Shown: in pieces, positions 39,810 to 48,598 of the stretch | How the letters are laid out: each line of letters opens with the position of its first letter | Position numbering within the stretch: position 1 is the stretch's first letter | NCBI RefSeq assembly: GCF_028473745.1 | Contig: NZ_CP101137.1 | Coordinates: 1,302,001 to 1,366,000, forward strand | Origin: Streptomyces sp. M92 | Lineage (GTDB): Bacteria; Actinomycetota; Actinomycetes; Streptomycetales; Streptomycetaceae | Direction: 5' to 3' | DNA: 64,000 nucleotides | Notes under the pieces: model-generated | What the model saw: only the letters and a program-made list of their open reading frames with translations | Told to the model about the DNA's origin: nothing | The model's database searches: none | Made by a program: the position numbers and the translations under genes

Positions 39810-39837
39810 CGGCCGGCCCCGTGTCAGGGGCCGGCCG
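39810..39837 (-). terminator. Terminator downstream of the cupin gene
   Basis: The perfect 11-bp arms CGGCCGGCCCC and GGGGCCGGCCG have a 6-base loop, 21 bases past the cupin stop. It probably ends the minus-strand operon of the metabolic island and may also serve galE. Confidence 0.7.
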
Positions 39838-39858
39838 GCGCGTTCCCTCGGTGCCTGG

Positions 39859-40242
39859 TCAGAGCGGCTGGACCGGCTGTTCCCAGACGACCAGCGCCAG
39901 GCAGCCCTTGGGGCTGCGCGGGGTGTGCACGCTGCCCGGCGGCATGTTCAGCAGGCTGCCGGCCGGGTGGATCCCGGCCTCCGTCTCCAGTTCACCGCTG
40001 AGCACGTAGATCAGCTCGCAGCCCGGGTGACGGTGTGTCTGTGCCTTCGCCCCCGGCAGGTACCGGACCACGGCTGCGGCCGGTCCGCCCTCGCCCGTCT
40101 GCTCGGGCCCGTAGAGCCGGTGGATCTCGGCGTTCGTGCGCCCGTCCGCGGTCAGCGGCCGGAAGTCGAGGTCCGCCTCTCCGAGGTCACCGGAGGCCAG
40201 GACGGAGAAGAGCAGGGGAAGGTTCTCGGACTGAACGGTCAT
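39859..40242 (-). CDS. Cupin-domain protein (ChrR-like)
   Basis: This 127-residue single cupin has metal-ligand motifs HRHPGCELIYVLSGELE and PPGSVHTPRSP. A strong GGAGAGG precedes the ATG. The N-terminal part (RPLTADGRTNAEIHRLYG) resembles ChrR-type cupins. It lies 60 bases after the oxygenase on the same strand and is likely the last gene of that operon. It could bind or modify a pathway intermediate or act as a sensor; nothing in the sequence decides. Confidence 0.82.
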   Translation of the reverse strand: MTVQSENLPLLFSVLASGDLGEADLDFRPLTADGRTNAEIHRLYGPEQTGEGGPAAAVVRYLPGAKAQTHRHPGCELIYVLSGELETEAGIHPAGSLLNMPPGSVHTPRSPKGCLALVVWEQPVQPL

Positions 40243-40302
40243 GTCGGCCTCTCCAGGATCTGTCGGCGTCGCGCGGCTGAGTGATGTGGGGACGGGCGGG
40301 TG

Positions 40303-41319
40303 TCACGTGCCGTCACCGACGCGGCCCGGCACACCGTCGATCCACCGGTCCGCGTAACGGTCGGCCGCCGCCTGGTCACGGAAGGCGTACGTCTTCAGCA
40401 GCCAGCGCTGCCGGGCCCGCTCGGGGTCGTTGATCTCCATCTTGTCCCGGCAGTGCAGGCCGTCCTGGTTCGCGAAGGTGAAGAGGTCGCCGGTCTGGAT
40501 CCGGTGCCGGGTCTTGTCGGCCCGTACCAGCGCGTTCTTCAGGGCGAGCAACGCGTCCTTGGCCTCCGGCGGGCTGGTCTCGGTCACCGTGGTGGTGGTG
40601 TCCAGGTAGCGGAAGCTGTGGTCGTTCTCGAGGATCGCGTGGTCCTCCGAGACGCTGAGCGCGCCGTTGTTGTCCCGGGAGAACACGTCGTAGGGCGTGA
40701 TGAAGAAGGGCTGGCGCAGCACCCTCTGCTGTTCCTCGGTGAGGTGGGTCAGCAGGTCCCTGCCGTCCACGAACCCGGTGTAGATGTAGTCGGCTCCGTC
40801 GGGGCAGCGCATGCCGAGCAGGGAGATGAAGTCGGCCCGCACCGGGTGTGCCGTACGTTCGTTGTGGTAGACGAGCTCGCTGTCGCTGAACCCGGTCTGC
40901 AGCCCGCTGTACTTGTTGATCGCGATGACGTCGACGAAGAACGCCCCGTTGAACCGGGTCCCGTACGACAGCAGCGGGGTGGCGACGAGCTTCCCGAACA
41001 GGGCCAGGAAGGCCTCACCCACGAACGTGCGCTTCTTGGCGTGCTTGTCCGTGATCGGGTCGTCCAGGTCGAGCAGCGGGATGTTCTCGTCGAGGGGGCA
41101 GTTGCGCAGGACGTGCGCCTGTGAGCCGCCGGCGGCACGTTCCTCGCGGATGCGGTCGCACACCTCGACCAGGTAGGCGGGCACCTCACCGCTGTCGACG
41201 AGGTCCGCTGTCGCGGCGTCGAACGCGACGATGTCGTCGTACGGGTTCTTGGGCAGTTCCTTGAGCAGTTCCCTCAGCGAGTCCCGGTCGGTGTCGGAAA
41301 AGGTGTAAAAGGGCTCCAC
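40303..41319 (-). CDS. Fe(II)/2-oxoglutarate-dependent oxygenase, asparagine oxygenase/clavaminate synthase-like
   Basis: This 338-residue TauD/CAS-like enzyme starts at a GTG preceded by AGGAG; the longer frame is noncoding. The iron facial triad is His152-x-Glu154 (YHNERTAH) with distal His289 (GLHCRDK). The 2-oxoglutarate arginine is probably Arg305 (RQRWLLKTY). The HxE variant and overall layout match free amino-acid hydroxylases such as AsnO and VioC. No NRPS is nearby, so the substrate is probably a free amino acid made by the upstream enzymes. It lies 31 bases after the synthase-like gene. Confidence 0.85.
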   Translation of the reverse strand: MEPFYTFSDTDRDSLRELLKELPKNPYDDIVAFDAATADLVDSGEVPAYLVEVCDRIREERAAGGSQAHVLRNCPLDENIPLLDLDDPITDKHAKKRTFVGEAFLALFGKLVATPLLSYGTRFNGAFFVDVIAINKYSGLQTGFSDSELVYHNERTAHPVRADFISLLGMRCPDGADYIYTGFVDGRDLLTHLTEEQQRVLRQPFFITPYDVFSRDNNGALSVSEDHAILENDHSFRYLDTTTTVTETSPPEAKDALLALKNALVRADKTRHRIQTGDLFTFANQDGLHCRDKMEINDPERARQRWLLKTYAFRDQAAADRYADRWIDGVPGRVGDGT

Positions 41320-41350
41320 TTTCGGCTCCTGGTCTCGATGGGGCGGTCGG

Positions 41351-42508
41351 TCAGCCTGCGGCGACAGGGGTGAGTTCGGCGGCGAGCCGGGCCTTGACGA
41401 CGCCGAGGTCCTCGCAGTCACCGCCGGTTCGTTCCTCGATGTGGATGCGGTACAGCTTGTCCAGCTCGCCCTCGGACACGGTGACGCCCAGTTCACCGAT
41501 CAGGTGACGCAGGACGCTGCGGCCGGAGTGACGGCCCACGAGCACGCTGCGCTCCCGGCCGAAACGGGCGGGCTCGACGTACTCGTACGTGGCCGGGTTG
41601 CGCAGGATGCCCTGCTGGTGGAGGCCGGCAGCGGTACCGAAGGCGTACGTGCCGAATATCGCCTTGTTGCGGGGTTCCTCGAGGCGGATGTGCCTCCTCA
41701 GGGCGGTGTACACCCCGTACATGGCGTCGAGCCGGATCTCGCTGTACAGGCCGGTGACGTCCTGCTTGTAGGCCAGCAGCGCGGCGATCTCCTCCAGCGC
41801 GGTGTTGCCGGCGCGTTCACCGATCCCGCCGAGCGTCGCCTGCACCTCGTCCGCGCCGGCGACGAGTCCGGCCAGCGCGTTCGCGGTGGACAGGCCGAAG
41901 TCCTCGTGGCAGTGCGTCGCGATGCGCACCGGGGCCGGCGCCCAGGAGCGGAAGCGGGCGATGAGTCCGGCGTACTCCTCGGGAGTCAGCGCCCCCGAGG
42001 TGTCGGCCACCACCAGGCAGGTGGCGCCCGCCTCGACGGACCGTTCGGCCAGCTCGCGCAGCAGGTCGTCCTCGCCGCGGCTGGCGTCCTCGATGCCGAC
42101 GGACACGTCCTCGACACCGAGTTCCCTGGCCACGGCGACGGAATCGACGACCTCGGCGACCGCCTGGGCGCGCGTGATGCGGCGCTTGTGCCGGAGGTGG
42201 ATGTCGCTGCCGGTCGAGGCGATCTGCACCTGGTGGCGGGCCGTGCCGCCGGCCTTCACCGCCGTTTCGATGTCCGTCGCGACCGCCCTGCAGAACGTGG
42301 TGAACCTCGCCTTCGTCAGGTGCTGCGAGATCAGCCGGGTCGCCTCGAAGTCGCTGGGCGAGGAGGCCGGGAACCCGGTCTCGATACGGTCCACGCCGAG
42401 GGACTCGATCCCCAGGGCCAGTTCGAGTTTCTCGTCGGGGCCGAGGGCGTTGGCCGGGGCCTGTTCTCCGTCGCGGAGTGTGGTGTCGAAGAAGGAAACA
42501 CGACGCAT
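41351..42508 (-). CDS. Homocitrate/2-isopropylmalate synthase-like acyltransferase
   Basis: This 385-residue DRE-TIM metallolyase should condense acetyl-CoA with a 2-oxo acid. Motifs are TTLRDGEQAP (Arg12, Asp13), metal ligands HCHEDFG (His199, His201), GGIGERAGN and VGRHSGR. It lacks the roughly 130-residue leucine-binding regulatory domain of LeuA, so it resembles NifV-type homocitrate synthases in layout and should escape leucine feedback. The ATG lies one base after the aminotransferase stop. LeuC/LeuD-like genes on the divergent operon suggest it starts a chain-elongation cycle. Confidence 0.9.
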   Translation of the reverse strand: MRRVSFFDTTLRDGEQAPANALGPDEKLELALGIESLGVDRIETGFPASSPSDFEATRLISQHLTKARFTTFCRAVATDIETAVKAGGTARHQVQIASTGSDIHLRHKRRITRAQAVAEVVDSVAVARELGVEDVSVGIEDASRGEDDLLRELAERSVEAGATCLVVADTSGALTPEEYAGLIARFRSWAPAPVRIATHCHEDFGLSTANALAGLVAGADEVQATLGGIGERAGNTALEEIAALLAYKQDVTGLYSEIRLDAMYGVYTALRRHIRLEEPRNKAIFGTYAFGTAAGLHQQGILRNPATYEYVEPARFGRERSVLVGRHSGRSVLRHLIGELGVTVSEGELDKLYRIHIEERTGGDCEDLGVVKARLAAELTPVAAG

Positions 42509-42509
42509 G

Positions 42510-43766
42510 TCAGATCTCTCCGAGGCACTGGGGGGTGAGACGGGCGACCGGTTCGGGAGGGCTCGGCTCCGCGCCGGCGAGCACGGGGGAACGGCGGGCC
42601 AGCGCTTCGCCCATCCTGTGGACCGCCTCGTCGATGACTGCCCGGGACGTGGCGAAGGAGAGCCGCACGTGCCCTTCGCCCCCGGGTCCGAACGCGCTGC
42701 CCGGGGTCACCGCGACGCGGGCCTCGTCGAGCAGCCATGCGGCGAACTCCGCCGAGGTGGCGAAGCCGGTGCCGCGGATGTCGGGGAAAACGTAGAAGCT
42801 GCCTTCCGGCAGCGCGCACCGCACGCCGGGGAGCCGGTTGAGCCCCGAGACGACGAGTTCACGGCGAGCGGCGTACTCGTGGGTCATCGCCGCCACGTCG
42901 TCCTGCGGCCCGGTGAGCGCCGCCAGGCCGCCGTACTGGACGAACGTGCCCGCGCAGCCGACGGAGTGCTGCTGGGCCTTCAGGATCTCGCCGACGACAT
43001 CCGTCGGGCCGCAGACGTAGCCCAGCCGCCAGCCCGTCATCGCGTACGCCTTGGAGAACCCGTTGACCGTCAAGGTCCGGTCGGCGCAGCCCGGCAGGGA
43101 TGCCAGGCTGAGGTGGCGCGCGCCGCCGTAGACGATCTTCTCGTAGATCTCGTCGGACACGACCAGCAGATCGTGGTCCCGGACGAACTCGGAGACGGTC
43201 CGGGCCTCGTCCGCGCTCAGCACCCGCCCGGTGGGGTTGTTGGGCGTGTTGAGCAGCAGCACCTTCGTGCGCGGCGTGACGTACTGTTCGAGCACGTCAC
43301 GGGTGAGACGGAACCCGTCTGCCGCGTCGAGCGGCACCGAGACGGGCACGGCGCCGACCAGGCGGGCCATGGAGGCGTAGCTGACCCAGCTCGGTGTGGG
43401 CACGAGCACCTCGTCGCCCGGGTCGAGCAGGGCCAGCAGCGAGATGAACAGCGCGTGCTTCGCGGAGGGCGTGACGACGATGTCCCGGTCCTTGCGAGCC
43501 ACGATCCCGTTGTCCCGTTCCAGCTTCTGCGCGACGGCGGCGAGAAGTTCAGGCAGGCCTCGGCTGGGGGCGTAGTGCGTGTGTCCCTCGTCCAGCGCGC
43601 GGGTGGCCGCTTCGACCACGTGGCCGGGGGAGTCGAAGTCCGGTTCCCCACCGCCGAGGTCGAGGACGTCGACCCCCTCGGCCCGCAGGGCGTGCACGCG
43701 TTCCAGAACGGCGAAGGTGGCCGAACGCTCGATGCCGGAGAAACGGGTGGCCGTGCGTGGGTTCAC
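42510..43766 (-). CDS. Class I/II PLP-dependent aminotransferase
   Basis: This 418-residue aspartate-aminotransferase-fold enzyme starts at a GTG that overlaps the hydrolase stop by 4 bases (GTGA) and follows GGGGAG. PLP Lys239 lies in NGFSKAYAMTGWRLGY; NTPNNPTG and VVSDEIYEKI are standard. It has no signal peptide. In context it probably aminates the elongated 2-oxo acid, but the amino donor and acceptor cannot be read from sequence. Confidence 0.92.
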   Translation of the reverse strand: MNPRTATRFSGIERSATFAVLERVHALRAEGVDVLDLGGGEPDFDSPGHVVEAATRALDEGHTHYAPSRGLPELLAAVAQKLERDNGIVARKDRDIVVTPSAKHALFISLLALLDPGDEVLVPTPSWVSYASMARLVGAVPVSVPLDAADGFRLTRDVLEQYVTPRTKVLLLNTPNNPTGRVLSADEARTVSEFVRDHDLLVVSDEIYEKIVYGGARHLSLASLPGCADRTLTVNGFSKAYAMTGWRLGYVCGPTDVVGEILKAQQHSVGCAGTFVQYGGLAALTGPQDDVAAMTHEYAARRELVVSGLNRLPGVRCALPEGSFYVFPDIRGTGFATSAEFAAWLLDEARVAVTPGSAFGPGGEGHVRLSFATSRAVIDEAVHRMGEALARRSPVLAGAEPSPPEPVARLTPQCLGEI

Positions 43767-44359
43767 CGGACGCTCCCCGGAGCCAGCGCCTCGCCGACCG
43801 TCGTGATCCGCGCCGTCCGGCCGATGACCGACAGCGCGGCGGTGTGCATCTCGTCGCCGTCGGCCCCGGTGGCGTCCTCCAGCACCTCGACCGCGTAGTC
43901 CCGGTCGTGACCGTCCCGCGCGGTCGCGAGGATCACCATGTCGGTGGAGACGCCGGTGAGCAGCAGGGTGTCGACTCCGAGCGCCCGCAGGGTCAGGTCG
44001 AGGCCGGTGCCGTAGAAGGGGCTGATGCGGTGCTTGGCGATCACCGGTTCGCCGTCGGCCGGCTTCACGGCGTCGTGCGGCTGGGTGGCCCACGTGCCGA
44101 GCAGAATCCGGCCGTCGTCCTTCGCGCTGTGGAAAACCGGCGAACCCGCCGGCCATTCCGGATAACCCGCGGTAAAGCCCACGACGACGTGAATTACCGG
44201 AATTCCTCGGTTCCGGGCCGTCTCCAGCGCGAGGGCCGCATTTTCCAGGACTCCGCGCCGGGCAAGGTGACGGGCGTATCCGTCACGGCCGTATTTGCCC
44301 TCGGGGTGAACGATGTCGTTAATGAGGTCCAGCATGAGTAGCGCTGGTTTTCTCGCCAC
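43763..44359 (-). CDS. Isochorismatase-fold hydrolase lacking the catalytic cysteine
   Basis: This 198-residue protein is the first gene of the minus-strand operon. Asp11 (LLMLDLIND) and Lys109 (IAKHRISPFYGT) of the family triad are present. The nucleophilic Cys position in the GVxTxxC motif is Val142 (GVSTDMVILAT). Amidases and ureidases of this superfamily need that Cys, whereas true isochorismatases (EntB, PhzD) hydrolyse a vinyl ether without it. So a vinyl-ether or similar acid-catalysed hydrolysis is more likely than amide cleavage. That is an inference; the substrate is unknown. Confidence 0.88.
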   Translation of the reverse strand: MARKPALLMLDLINDIVHPEGKYGRDGYARHLARRGVLENAALALETARNRGIPVIHVVVGFTAGYPEWPAGSPVFHSAKDDGRILLGTWATQPHDAVKPADGEPVIAKHRISPFYGTGLDLTLRALGVDTLLLTGVSTDMVILATARDGHDRDYAVEVLEDATGADGDEMHTAALSVIGRTARITTVGEALAPGSVR

Positions 44360-44438
44360 AGCTCTTCAGCTCCTCAGCTTCCTGTGCCGCGCCGGTCGCG
44401 CTGCAAATCGACCATGACGCCAAACGGCCGGTCAACCG

Positions 44439-44457
44439 GGATGAGAGGCGCTCATCC
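44439..44457. promoter_or_regulatory. LysR-type operator in the divergent promoter of the island
   Basis: GGATGAG-AGGCG-CTCATCC is a perfect 7-bp inverted repeat and contains the T-N11-A pattern of LysR-type regulators. CATTGGATG follows at 44469-44477 and recurs, inverted, upstream of the lysR gene (49670-49678). The site lies between two divergent operons, whose starts are at 44359 (-) and 44561 (+). Confidence 0.6.
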
Positions 44458-44560
44458 GTCCATGAGTGCATTGGATGACTCCTGCTTTTTCGGCTCACCG
44501 CGCCTACGTTGAACGCGTTTTGAACTGGTCTCCCGGCGTCTTTCGAAAGGACTGACACAG

Positions 44561-46471
44561 GTGCACCACCGCATGCCTTCCGGAGGGCTCTCCCACCACA
44601 TCGCCGTGATCGGCAGCGGGCCCCGCGGGCTGAGCGTGGTCGAGCGGCTCGCCGCGCGGCTGCTGGACGCCCCGCCTCTCGTGCCTGTCCACATCCACCT
44701 CATCGACTCCGTGCAGGTGGGCTCCGGCCGGGTGTGGCGCACCGACCAGCCGCTGTGGTTCCTCATGAACACCGTCGCCGGCGAGGTGTCCGCCTTCTCC
44801 GGGCGACCGGACGACGGACCGGTCCGGCCGGGTGCCGGGCCGTCCCTCGCCGAGTGGTGGCGGACCGTCGATCCGGACGGAGCCGATCCGCTCGGGTACG
44901 CGCCCCGGGCCGTGTACGGCCATTACATGCAGTACGTCCTGAACACGGTGGAGGAGAACCTGCCCGAGGGCGTACACCTGCACCGCACTTCGGGTGAGGT
45001 CACGGACCTGGAGCCCGGTCCCGACGGCTACCGGCTCGTCTTCGCCGGCGGCGGCGCCCTGACCGCCGACCGCGTGGTCGTCACCACCGGGCACACTCGG
45101 CCCGAACTCTCCGCGGACCAGCAGCGGCTCGCCGACTTCGCCGCGGCCGTCCCGGGCCTGCGGTACTTCCGCGGGGACTCCGCCGCCGACATGCCCCTCG
45201 ACGACATCCCGGCCGGCTCGACGGTGGGGATCCTGGGTCTCGGTCTTTCGTTCTACGACGTCATGGCGGCGCTCACCGAGGGCCGCGGCGGACGCTACGC
45301 GACCGAGCCGGACGGCACCCTGCGGTACCTGCCCAGCGGACGGGAGCCCCTCCTGGTGGCCGGGTCGCGCAGCTCCATGCCGGTACCCGGCCGCGGTCGT
45401 CACCAGAAGGACTTCGACCACCGCTACTCGGCGCGGCTGTTCACCGCCGACCGAATACGCCGTACCAGGGGCGCCTCGGTCCGGTTCCGGACCGAGGCGT
45501 GGCCCTGGCTGCGGGCGGAGATGGACCTGGTCTACTACGCGACCGGCCTGCGCCGGGCGGCGGGCGACGGCCCGGCCGAGGCGTTCGTCTCGGACGTGGT
45601 CGCCGCCGCGCGCACCGGGGTGCCCGACGTCCGCGCGCTGGCCGCCCGCCACGGGGCGGACACGCTGCCCCCGCTGGACATCGACGCCCTCGCCCGGCCG
45701 TTCGAGGGCCGCGAGTACCCGAGCCCGCAGGCCTTCACCGCCGATCTCGTCGCCGCCGTCACCCGGGACCTGGAGCACGCGGAGGAGGGCAACGTCGATT
45801 CGCCCCTCAAGGCCGCTCTGGACGTGCTGCGCGACACCCGCGCAGTGCTCCGGGAACTCGTCGACTTCGGCGGGCTGACCCCGGACTCCCACCGGGACGA
45901 GTTCCTGGCCTGGTTCGTGCCGCGCACGTCGTTCCTGGCCGCGGGGCCGCCGCGGGCAAGGCTGCGCCAGGTGATCGCTCTGGTCCGGGCCGGCGTGCTG
46001 CGCCTGGCCGGCCCGCAGACGCGTTTCGAGACCGCGCCGGAACAGGGCACCTTCGTGGTGTCCTCGCCCCGGGTGCGGGGGTCGCACACTCCCGCCACCA
46101 CCGTCGTCGACGCCCGCATCCCGACCCCCTCGCTGCTGCGCGACCCCGCCCCGCTGACCCGGGCCCTCGTCTCCCGCTCACTGCTGACCAGCTACGTCAA
46201 CACGGACGGCGCGGAAGCCTTCGACACCGGCGGCGTCGCCGTGACGAAGAGCCCTTACCACCCCGTCGGCAGCGGCGGGGTCCCCGACCGCGGACTGTAC
46301 GTCCTCGGCATCCCGACCGAGCACACTCGCTGGTTCATGCAGGGGGGCAGCAGCCGTCCCGGCTTCTGGACCGACTTCATCTGGGACGCGGACGCCATCG
46401 CGGCCGACGCCCTCGCCCCCGTGGCCACGGCCGACGCAGCCCGTCGGCAGCCGACCGCCGTCCTGGCCTGA
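44561..46471 (+). CDS. FAD/NAD(P)-binding oxidoreductase-like protein
   Basis: This 636-residue protein starts at a GTG after GAAAGGA. The dinucleotide-binding motif IAVIGSGPRGLSVVERL (about residues 14-30) and a second Rossmann-like segment (VGILGLGLSFYDVMAAL) fit the FAD-NAD(P)-binding family (NAD_binding_9 type). It is longer than ordinary flavin monooxygenases and has no signal peptide or TM. Such proteins occur in secondary metabolite loci, but no reaction is firmly known to me. It heads the plus-strand operon with leuC- and leuD-like genes. Confidence 0.82.
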   Translation: MHHRMPSGGLSHHIAVIGSGPRGLSVVERLAARLLDAPPLVPVHIHLIDSVQVGSGRVWRTDQPLWFLMNTVAGEVSAFSGRPDDGPVRPGAGPSLAEWWRTVDPDGADPLGYAPRAVYGHYMQYVLNTVEENLPEGVHLHRTSGEVTDLEPGPDGYRLVFAGGGALTADRVVVTTGHTRPELSADQQRLADFAAAVPGLRYFRGDSAADMPLDDIPAGSTVGILGLGLSFYDVMAALTEGRGGRYATEPDGTLRYLPSGREPLLVAGSRSSMPVPGRGRHQKDFDHRYSARLFTADRIRRTRGASVRFRTEAWPWLRAEMDLVYYATGLRRAAGDGPAEAFVSDVVAAARTGVPDVRALAARHGADTLPPLDIDALARPFEGREYPSPQAFTADLVAAVTRDLEHAEEGNVDSPLKAALDVLRDTRAVLRELVDFGGLTPDSHRDEFLAWFVPRTSFLAAGPPRARLRQVIALVRAGVLRLAGPQTRFETAPEQGTFVVSSPRVRGSHTPATTVVDARIPTPSLLRDPAPLTRALVSRSLLTSYVNTDGAEAFDTGGVAVTKSPYHPVGSGGVPDRGLYVLGIPTEHTRWFMQGGSSRPGFWTDFIWDADAIAADALAPVATADAARRQPTAVLA

Positions 46472-46498
46472 CCATCCTCACCGCGGAGACCTCACCTC

Positions 46499-47899
46499 AT
46501 GCCATCCACCCTGGCCCGCAAGATCTGGCGCGAGCACACCGTGCGCACCAGCGATTCGGGCGAAGACCTTCTCTACGTCGATCTGCAGCTGCTGCACGAG
46601 GTCAACACCCCGCAGGCCTTCGACCGGCTGCGGGCGGCGGGCCGCACGGTGCGCCGACCCGACCTGACGGTGGGCACCGAGGACCACAACACCCCTACCG
46701 TCGACATCCGACGGCGGATCGCGGACCCGGCCGGCCGCAGGCAGTCGGAGCTGATGCGCGCCAACTGCGCCGAGTTCGGCATCCCGCTGCACCGGCTGGG
46801 GGACCCCGGACAGGGCATCGTCCACGTGATCGCACCGGAGCAGGGCCTGATCCGGCCCGGCATGACCGTCGTGTGCTGCGACTCCCACACCACGACTCTG
46901 GGCGCCTTCGGCGCCCTGGCCTTCGGGATCGGAGCCAGTCAGGTCGAGCACGTCCTGGCCACCCAGACACTGCCCATGCGCCCGCTGAAGGACCTGTCCG
47001 TCACGGTCGGGGGCACGCTGCCCCCGGGCGTGACCGCCAAGGACCTGGTACTGGCGCTCATCTCCCGGATCGGAACGTCCGGCGGCCAGGGCCACGCCAT
47101 CGAGTACCGGGGGCCTGCGGTCGAGGCGCTGTCCATGGAAGCCCGGATGACGCTGTGCAACATGTCGGTGGAGGCCGGGTCACGCGCCGGACTCGTCGCG
47201 CCGGACGCCACGACGTTCCGCTACCTGCGGGACCGTCCGGGAGTGCCGACGGGGTCCGACTGGGACCAGGAGGTCGCCCACTGGATGTCGCTGCGCACGG
47301 ACGACGGCGCGGTGTTCGACAAGCAGGTGAGCCTCGACGGCGGCATGCTCAGCCCGTACGTCTCCTGGGGGACGAACCCGGCGCAGAGCGCGCCGCTGGA
47401 CTCGCGGACGCCGTCCCCCGACGACTTCGGGACGGCCGAGGAGCGGGCGGCGGCCGAGCGGGCGCTCGAGTACATGGGCCTCGCGCCGGGTGTGCCGATG
47501 CGTGACATCGGCGTCGACATGGTGTTCCTGGGGTCCTGCACCAACGGCCGTATCGAGGACCTGCGGGCGGCTGCCGACGTCCTCAAGGGCAGGCGCGTCA
47601 GGGACGGCGTTCACATGATCATCGTGCCCGGGTCGGCCGCCGTCCGACGACAGGCCGTCGAGGAGGGGCTCGACGCCGTCTTCGCCGAGGCCGGCGCCGA
47701 CTTCCGGGCCGGGGCGGGGTGTTCGATGTGCGCCGCCCTCAACGAGGACCGGTTGCGACCGGGGCAGCGCGCCGCCTCGACCAACAACCGCAATTACGAG
47801 GGACGGCAGGGCAAGGGTTCCCGGACCCACATCGTCTCCCCGTCCGTCGCCGCGGCGACCGCCGTGACCGGCCGCCTGGCCGGCCCCGCCGATCTGTGA
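46499..47899 (+). CDS. leuC: 3-isopropylmalate dehydratase large subunit-like protein
   Basis: This is a 466-residue aconitase-superfamily subunit. The [4Fe-4S] cysteines are Cys347 (GSCTNGR), Cys408 and Cys411 (GCSMC), and [20 protein letters not shown] is standard. Length is that of bacterial LeuC. With the next gene it should isomerise a 2-alkylmalate made by the synthase at 41351-42508. It is probably a pathway-specific copy, since the housekeeping leuCD pair of Streptomyces lies elsewhere as I recall. No 3-isopropylmalate dehydrogenase gene is in the island. Confidence 0.92.
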   Translation: MPSTLARKIWREHTVRTSDSGEDLLYVDLQLLHEVNTPQAFDRLRAAGRTVRRPDLTVGTEDHNTPTVDIRRRIADPAGRRQSELMRANCAEFGIPLHRLGDPGQGIVHVIAPEQGLIRPGMTVVCCDSHTTTLGAFGALAFGIGASQVEHVLATQTLPMRPLKDLSVTVGGTLPPGVTAKDLVLALISRIGTSGGQGHAIEYRGPAVEALSMEARMTLCNMSVEAGSRAGLVAPDATTFRYLRDRPGVPTGSDWDQEVAHWMSLRTDDGAVFDKQVSLDGGMLSPYVSWGTNPAQSAPLDSRTPSPDDFGTAEERAAAERALEYMGLAPGVPMRDIGVDMVFLGSCTNGRIEDLRAAADVLKGRRVRDGVHMIIVPGSAAVRRQAVEEGLDAVFAEAGADFRAGAGCSMCAALNEDRLRPGQRAASTNNRNYEGRQGKGSRTHIVSPSVAAATAVTGRLAGPADL

Positions 47900-47909
47900 G
47901 GTACCTGAC

Positions 47910-48533
47910 GTGACCGACACCACGAAGTCCACCGTCCACAGGCAGTTCACCGTCCACACGGGCACCGCCGTTCCGCTGCGCCGTACCGACGTCGACACCG
48001 ACCAGATCATCCCGGTGCGCTTCTGCGCCAGCACGACCCGGGACGGGCACGCCGACGCCCTGTTCGCCGACTGGCGCGACGACCCCGGGTTCGTGCTGAA
48101 CCGTCCCGAGCGGGCCGGTGCCACGGTGCTGGTCGCCGGACACGACTTCGGCACCGGCTCGTCGCGGGAGTACGCGGTCTGGGCGCTGCAGGACTACGGA
48201 TTCAGGGTGGTGATCGCCCCGCGGTTCGGGGACATCTTCCGTGGCAACTCGCTGATGAACGGCTTGCTCACCGTCGCCGTGCCCGCCGACGTCGTCGTCG
48301 CGCTGTGGGAGGAGACCGAAGCCGACGCCGCCGTCCCCGTCGTGGTCGACCTAGAGCGCAGGCAGGTCCGTTGCCGGGGCGTGCTGGCGCACTTCGACCT
48401 GGAGGAGGACATTCGCAGCAGGCTGCTGCTCGGCCTGGATCCGATCGCCTCCACCCTGCGGTACGAGGAGGACATCGCCGCGTACGAAACGGGACGGCGG
48501 TCCCGGCTGCCGCGCACCCGGCCCCGCCCGTGA
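47910..48533 (+). CDS. leuD: 3-isopropylmalate dehydratase small subunit-like protein
   Basis: This 207-residue partner of the LeuC-like protein starts 10 bases after it. The swivelling-domain signature HDFGTGSSREYAVWAL and DVDTDQIIPVRF match LeuD. The C-terminus has an extra basic tail (GRRSRLPRTRPRP). It ends the plus-strand operon and converges on the lysR gene with a 65-bp gap. Confidence 0.92.
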   Translation: MTDTTKSTVHRQFTVHTGTAVPLRRTDVDTDQIIPVRFCASTTRDGHADALFADWRDDPGFVLNRPERAGATVLVAGHDFGTGSSREYAVWALQDYGFRVVIAPRFGDIFRGNSLMNGLLTVAVPADVVVALWEETEADAAVPVVVDLERRQVRCRGVLAHFDLEEDIRSRLLLGLDPIASTLRYEEDIAAYETGRRSRLPRTRPRP

Positions 48534-48598
48534 CGGCCCGCCCCCGTCCGCAGGCGGGTGGCCACGTCCGCGCCGTACGGCGGTCAGGGGCGGCCTGC

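Noticed and set aside
46499..48533. The LeuC/LeuD pair taken as the housekeeping leucine genes
   Set aside because: They sit with a flavoprotein in an island among pathway genes, and there is no leuB or full-length leuA; a pathway-specific role is more likely, though the rest of the genome is not visible.
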